The position numbers and the translations under genes were made by a program. The notes beneath the pieces were generated by a model that did not search any database, was not told where the DNA came from, and worked only from the letters and a program-made list of their open reading frames with translations. A DNA stretch of 7,969 bases from Clostridia bacterium (GTDB lineage Bacteria > Bacillota > Clostridia > Oscillospirales > Acutalibacteraceae): the NCBI GenBank assembly GCA_024404125.1, contig JAKSQL010000043.1, positions 1 through 7,969 of the forward strand, written 5' to 3'. Positions within the stretch are counted from its first letter, which is position 1, and every line of letters starts with the position of its first letter. Below are positions 6,067 through 7,969 of the stretch, in pieces.

Positions 6067-6086
6067 AAAATACCTCATCGAATAAT
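6058..6086 (+). promoter_or_regulatory. Possible promoter for the ATPase gene, overlapping the rnpB -35 box
   Basis: Plus strand TTGTGT (6058-6063), 17-bp gap, AATAAT (6081-6086). It is a weak match without the TG extension seen at the other promoters. It is the best candidate between rnpB and the ATPase start, and its -35 shares bases with the divergent rnpB -35. Confidence 0.35.
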
Positions 6087-6125
6087 ATAAGTGTAGAACA
6101 ATTTTTTAAATCTGGGGGTTTTTTT

Positions 6126-7193
6126 ATGGCAAAAGAGGTCAAAAAATACTTTTTAGCGGCAAATTCCTGCGAGGGCTTTTTATCCTGCTTTAAGAAAAAT
6201 TATTCGCCAAAGGATAATTGGCACGCGCTTATTATAAAGGGTGGACCGGGGACGGGCAAATCCTCGCTTTTAAAATATATGGCGGTCAAGGCATCGGATA
6301 AAGGGTATAATCCCGTTTTATGTCCTTGCAGTTCCGACCCCGATTCGCTTGACGGTGTGATAATAGAGGAAAAGAAACTGATAATTTTAGACGGCACTTT
6401 GCCTCACGCAATAGAACCCGAAGCGGCAGGATACTGCGAAGAAATAATAAATTTAGGTGATTTTTGGAACAGAGATAAACTTGTGGAGTTTAAAGATGAA
6501 ATAATTGCACTTTCGGCTGAAAACAAGAAATATCATAATACGGCATCGCGCTATCTTGCCGCCGCGGGACAGCTTATGTACGATAATTTTAAACGTCAGT
6601 CTAAATGTGTAAAATACGAAAAATTGCAGAATTTTGCCATAGAACTTTCAAAACGGTACATAAAAAAAGGTGAGGGCGAGGGCAAGGAATACGTAAGATT
6701 TTTAAGCGGAACTACGCCGAAAGGCATTATTACGTACCAAAACACCGTAAAGGATATAAAGACAAGAATTATTACAGACGATAAATACGGTGCCGTATCA
6801 AATGTAATAAACGATACCGTTCGCAAAAGGGCACTTATATGCGGATACACCGTAATAACGGTAAAAAATCCGTTCTTACCGAGCGAGATAACCGACCATA
6901 TTATAATACCCGAACTCGATTTGTGTTTCCTTACGGAAAACAGATTTTGTAAATTTTACGGTAATGAGCGCAGAATACACACCCGCAGATTTTGCGATGT
7001 AGCGGCGCTTAACAATATAAGAAGCCGTATGATTTTTAATAACAGGATTTCCCTTGAAATGCTTAAAAGCGCCGCGTTGTCGCTGTCTGATGCTAAACGC
7101 ACACATGACCGTATTGAAAAATACTACGTAGACTCAATGAATTTTGAAAAAGCGGCGGTCTTTTGTCAGGCACTGTCGGAAAAAATACTCTGA
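6126..7193 (+). CDS. P-loop ATPase of unknown function, two-domain (PRK06851-like), second site degenerate
   Basis: A 355-residue soluble protein. Domain 1 has a clear Walker A, GGPGTGKSS (39-47), then CPCSSDPDSLDGVII (66-80), a Walker-B-like strand LIILDGT (85-91) with D89, and PHAIEP...EIINLGDFW (93-114). This pattern matches a Firmicutes ATPase family known to me as PRK06851, which carries two tandem P-loop domains. The second domain is recognisable here (FLSGTTPKG 192-200; IIIPELDLCFL 259-269; HDRIEKYYVDSMNFEKA 327-343), but its Walker A position reads TDDKYGAVSN (217-226) and no Walker B Asp follows. The start is ATG at 6126, 7 nt after GGGGG; the frame is open to a GTG at 6060, but that stretch covers the rnpB promoter. 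No membrane segments. It lies 79 bp before murI, which has its own promoter. Substrate and process unknown. Confidence 0.85.
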   Translation: MAKEVKKYFLAANSCEGFLSCFKKNYSPKDNWHALIIKGGPGTGKSSLLKYMAVKASDKGYNPVLCPCSSDPDSLDGVIIEEKKLIILDGTLPHAIEPEAAGYCEEIINLGDFWNRDKLVEFKDEIIALSAENKKYHNTASRYLAAAGQLMYDNFKRQSKCVKYEKLQNFAIELSKRYIKKGEGEGKEYVRFLSGTTPKGIITYQNTVKDIKTRIITDDKYGAVSNVINDTVRKRALICGYTVITVKNPFLPSEITDHIIIPELDLCFLTENRFCKFYGNERRIHTRRFCDVAALNNIRSRMIFNNRISLEMLKSAALSLSDAKRTHDRIEKYYVDSMNFEKAAVFCQALSEKIL

Positions 7194-7211
7194 TATCTAT
7201 ATATAAAACAG

Positions 7212-7240
7212 TTGATTATAATATAAAAATATGGTAAGAT
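7212..7240 (+). promoter_or_regulatory. Promoter of murI
   Basis: TTGATT (7212-7217), 17-bp spacer, TAAGAT (7235-7240) with TATGG extension. Transcription should begin near 7247, a leader of about 26 nt. No terminator separates it from the ATPase gene, so read-through is also possible. Confidence 0.72.
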
Positions 7241-7272
7241 ATTATGAATAATTGTGATTTGGAGGAAGAGCA

Positions 7273-7969
7273 ATGTCCGATAGCAGAGCGATAGGGGTTT
7301 TCGATTCGGGGCTCGGCGGTCTTACGGTTGTAAAAGAGATAATTAAACTGTTGCCCGATGAGAATATCGAATATTTTGGCGATACAGGCAGAGTGCCCTA
7401 CGGTATTCGCAGTAACGACACCATAAAGAAATACGCTTTTGAAGACGAAAAGTTTCTTCTTTCCAAAGATGTTAAACTGATAGTTGCCGCCTGCGGAACG
7501 GTATCTTCGGTAGCGGGTAAAGAGGGAGAAAAACTTCCCGTACCGTTTATAGAAGTGGTATCGCACTCGGTAAACGCGGCGGTAAATGTCACAAAAAACA
7601 AAAAAATAGGCGTGCTTGCTACGGCAGCTACTGTAAAAAGTCACGCGCATAAAAATAAGATACTTGAAAAAATACCCGATGCAAAGGTTTATGAGGTTGC
7701 GGGAACAATGCTTGTCCATTTAGTTGAAGAGGGTTGGATAAATAAGGGCGATACCGTAACTTATGAAACCGTAAAGAGATATTTAAGTCCGCTTAAAGAA
7801 AACGGTATAGACACACTTATACTCGGCTGTACACATTTCCCGATACTTGAGGATATCATAAGGGACGTGTTAGGCGATAAAGTGTCCCTTTTAAATATGG
7901 GAACTGCTGCGGCACAGGCAATAAAAGAAAAACTTATCGGTCTTGATATGTTAAATAACAGAGGTCAAA
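7273..7969 (+). CDS. murI: Glutamate racemase, 3' end cut by window edge
   Basis: 232 codons are visible; about 25-35 residues are probably missing. It interconverts L- and D-glutamate in the cytosol without cofactor, supplying D-Glu for peptidoglycan. Family marks: GVFDSGLGGLTVVKEI (8-23, with D11 and S12), YFGDTGRVPYG (34-44), the first catalytic Cys in VAACGTVSS (C74), IGVLATAATVKS (112-123), and the second in LILGCTHFPIL (C186, H188). Both catalytic cysteines are present. The usual CNTA motif after the first Cys is CGTV here: the conserved Asn that contacts substrate is Gly75. The VGVI-PG/PA type loop reads IEVVSHS. The start is ATG with GGAGG 7 nt upstream (7261-7265). Its own promoter lies at 7212-7240. 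The fold and enzyme class are confident; exact specificity is less so because of the Asn loss. Confidence 0.92.
   Translation, partial: MSDSRAIGVFDSGLGGLTVVKEIIKLLPDENIEYFGDTGRVPYGIRSNDTIKKYAFEDEKFLLSKDVKLIVAACGTVSSVAGKEGEKLPVPFIEVVSHSVNAAVNVTKNKKIGVLATAATVKSHAHKNKILEKIPDAKVYEVAGTMLVHLVEEGWINKGDTVTYETVKRYLSPLKENGIDTLILGCTHFPILEDIIRDVLGDKVSLLNMGTAAAQAIKEKLIGLDMLNNRGQ

Noticed and set aside
6060..6125. GTG start adding 22 residues to the ATPase
   Set aside because: This stretch includes the rnpB promoter and has no SD; GGGGG 7 nt before the ATG at 6126 fits better.
7216..7719. 167-codon minus-strand frame
   Set aside because: It lies antisense over murI, whose plus-strand translation has both catalytic Cys motifs; it has no recognisable domain.

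Overview
The window looks like chromosomal DNA of a low-to-moderate GC member of the Firmicutes, most likely class Clostridia. Evidence: Shine-Dalgarno-led genes with frequent TTG starts, promoters with a TRTG extended -10, a YloU/YloV pair, a YmdB phosphodiesterase, an A-type-looking RNase P RNA, and an rplM-rpsI operon. The GC-rich patch at 5541-5620 stands out from its surroundings. I cannot name the genus. Almost everything is housekeeping; I see no defence system, phage, transposase or CRISPR array.

Layout. Left arm (1-4460, minus strand): one probable operon, transcribed leftwards from a promoter at 4432-4460. It encodes YmdB (phosphodiesterase), an orphan family-5 solute-binding lipoprotein, YloU (Asp23 family) and YloV (DAK2/FakA-like kinase, cut by the left edge). 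Gaps are -4, 18 and 28 bp, and three of the four genes appear to start with TTG.

Centre: a divergent intergenic region (4398-4639) carries helically phased A-tracts and a near-consensus promoter for rplM-rpsI (plus strand). RNase P RNA (rnpB, 5703-6031, minus strand) converges on rpsI. Between them lies the most unusual feature: the last codons of rpsI plus its terminator occur twice, 157 bp apart. The copies differ only by two synonymous third-position changes, one loop change and one extra T, and they flank an 80-bp GC-rich block of hairpins. Copy 1 ends rpsI; copy 2, read in reverse, ends rnpB.

Right arm (6126-7969, plus strand): a two-domain P-loop ATPase of unknown function whose second NTP-binding site has decayed, then a glutamate racemase (murI), cut by the right edge, with a Gly in place of the usual Asn next to its first catalytic Cys.

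How the parts relate: rplM, rpsI and rnpB serve translation and tRNA maturation; murI supplies D-glutamate for the wall; YloV-type proteins feed exogenous fatty acids into phospholipid synthesis, and YloU is envelope-associated. Four promoters share a 17-bp spacer and a TRTGG-TA core, consistent with one housekeeping sigma factor.
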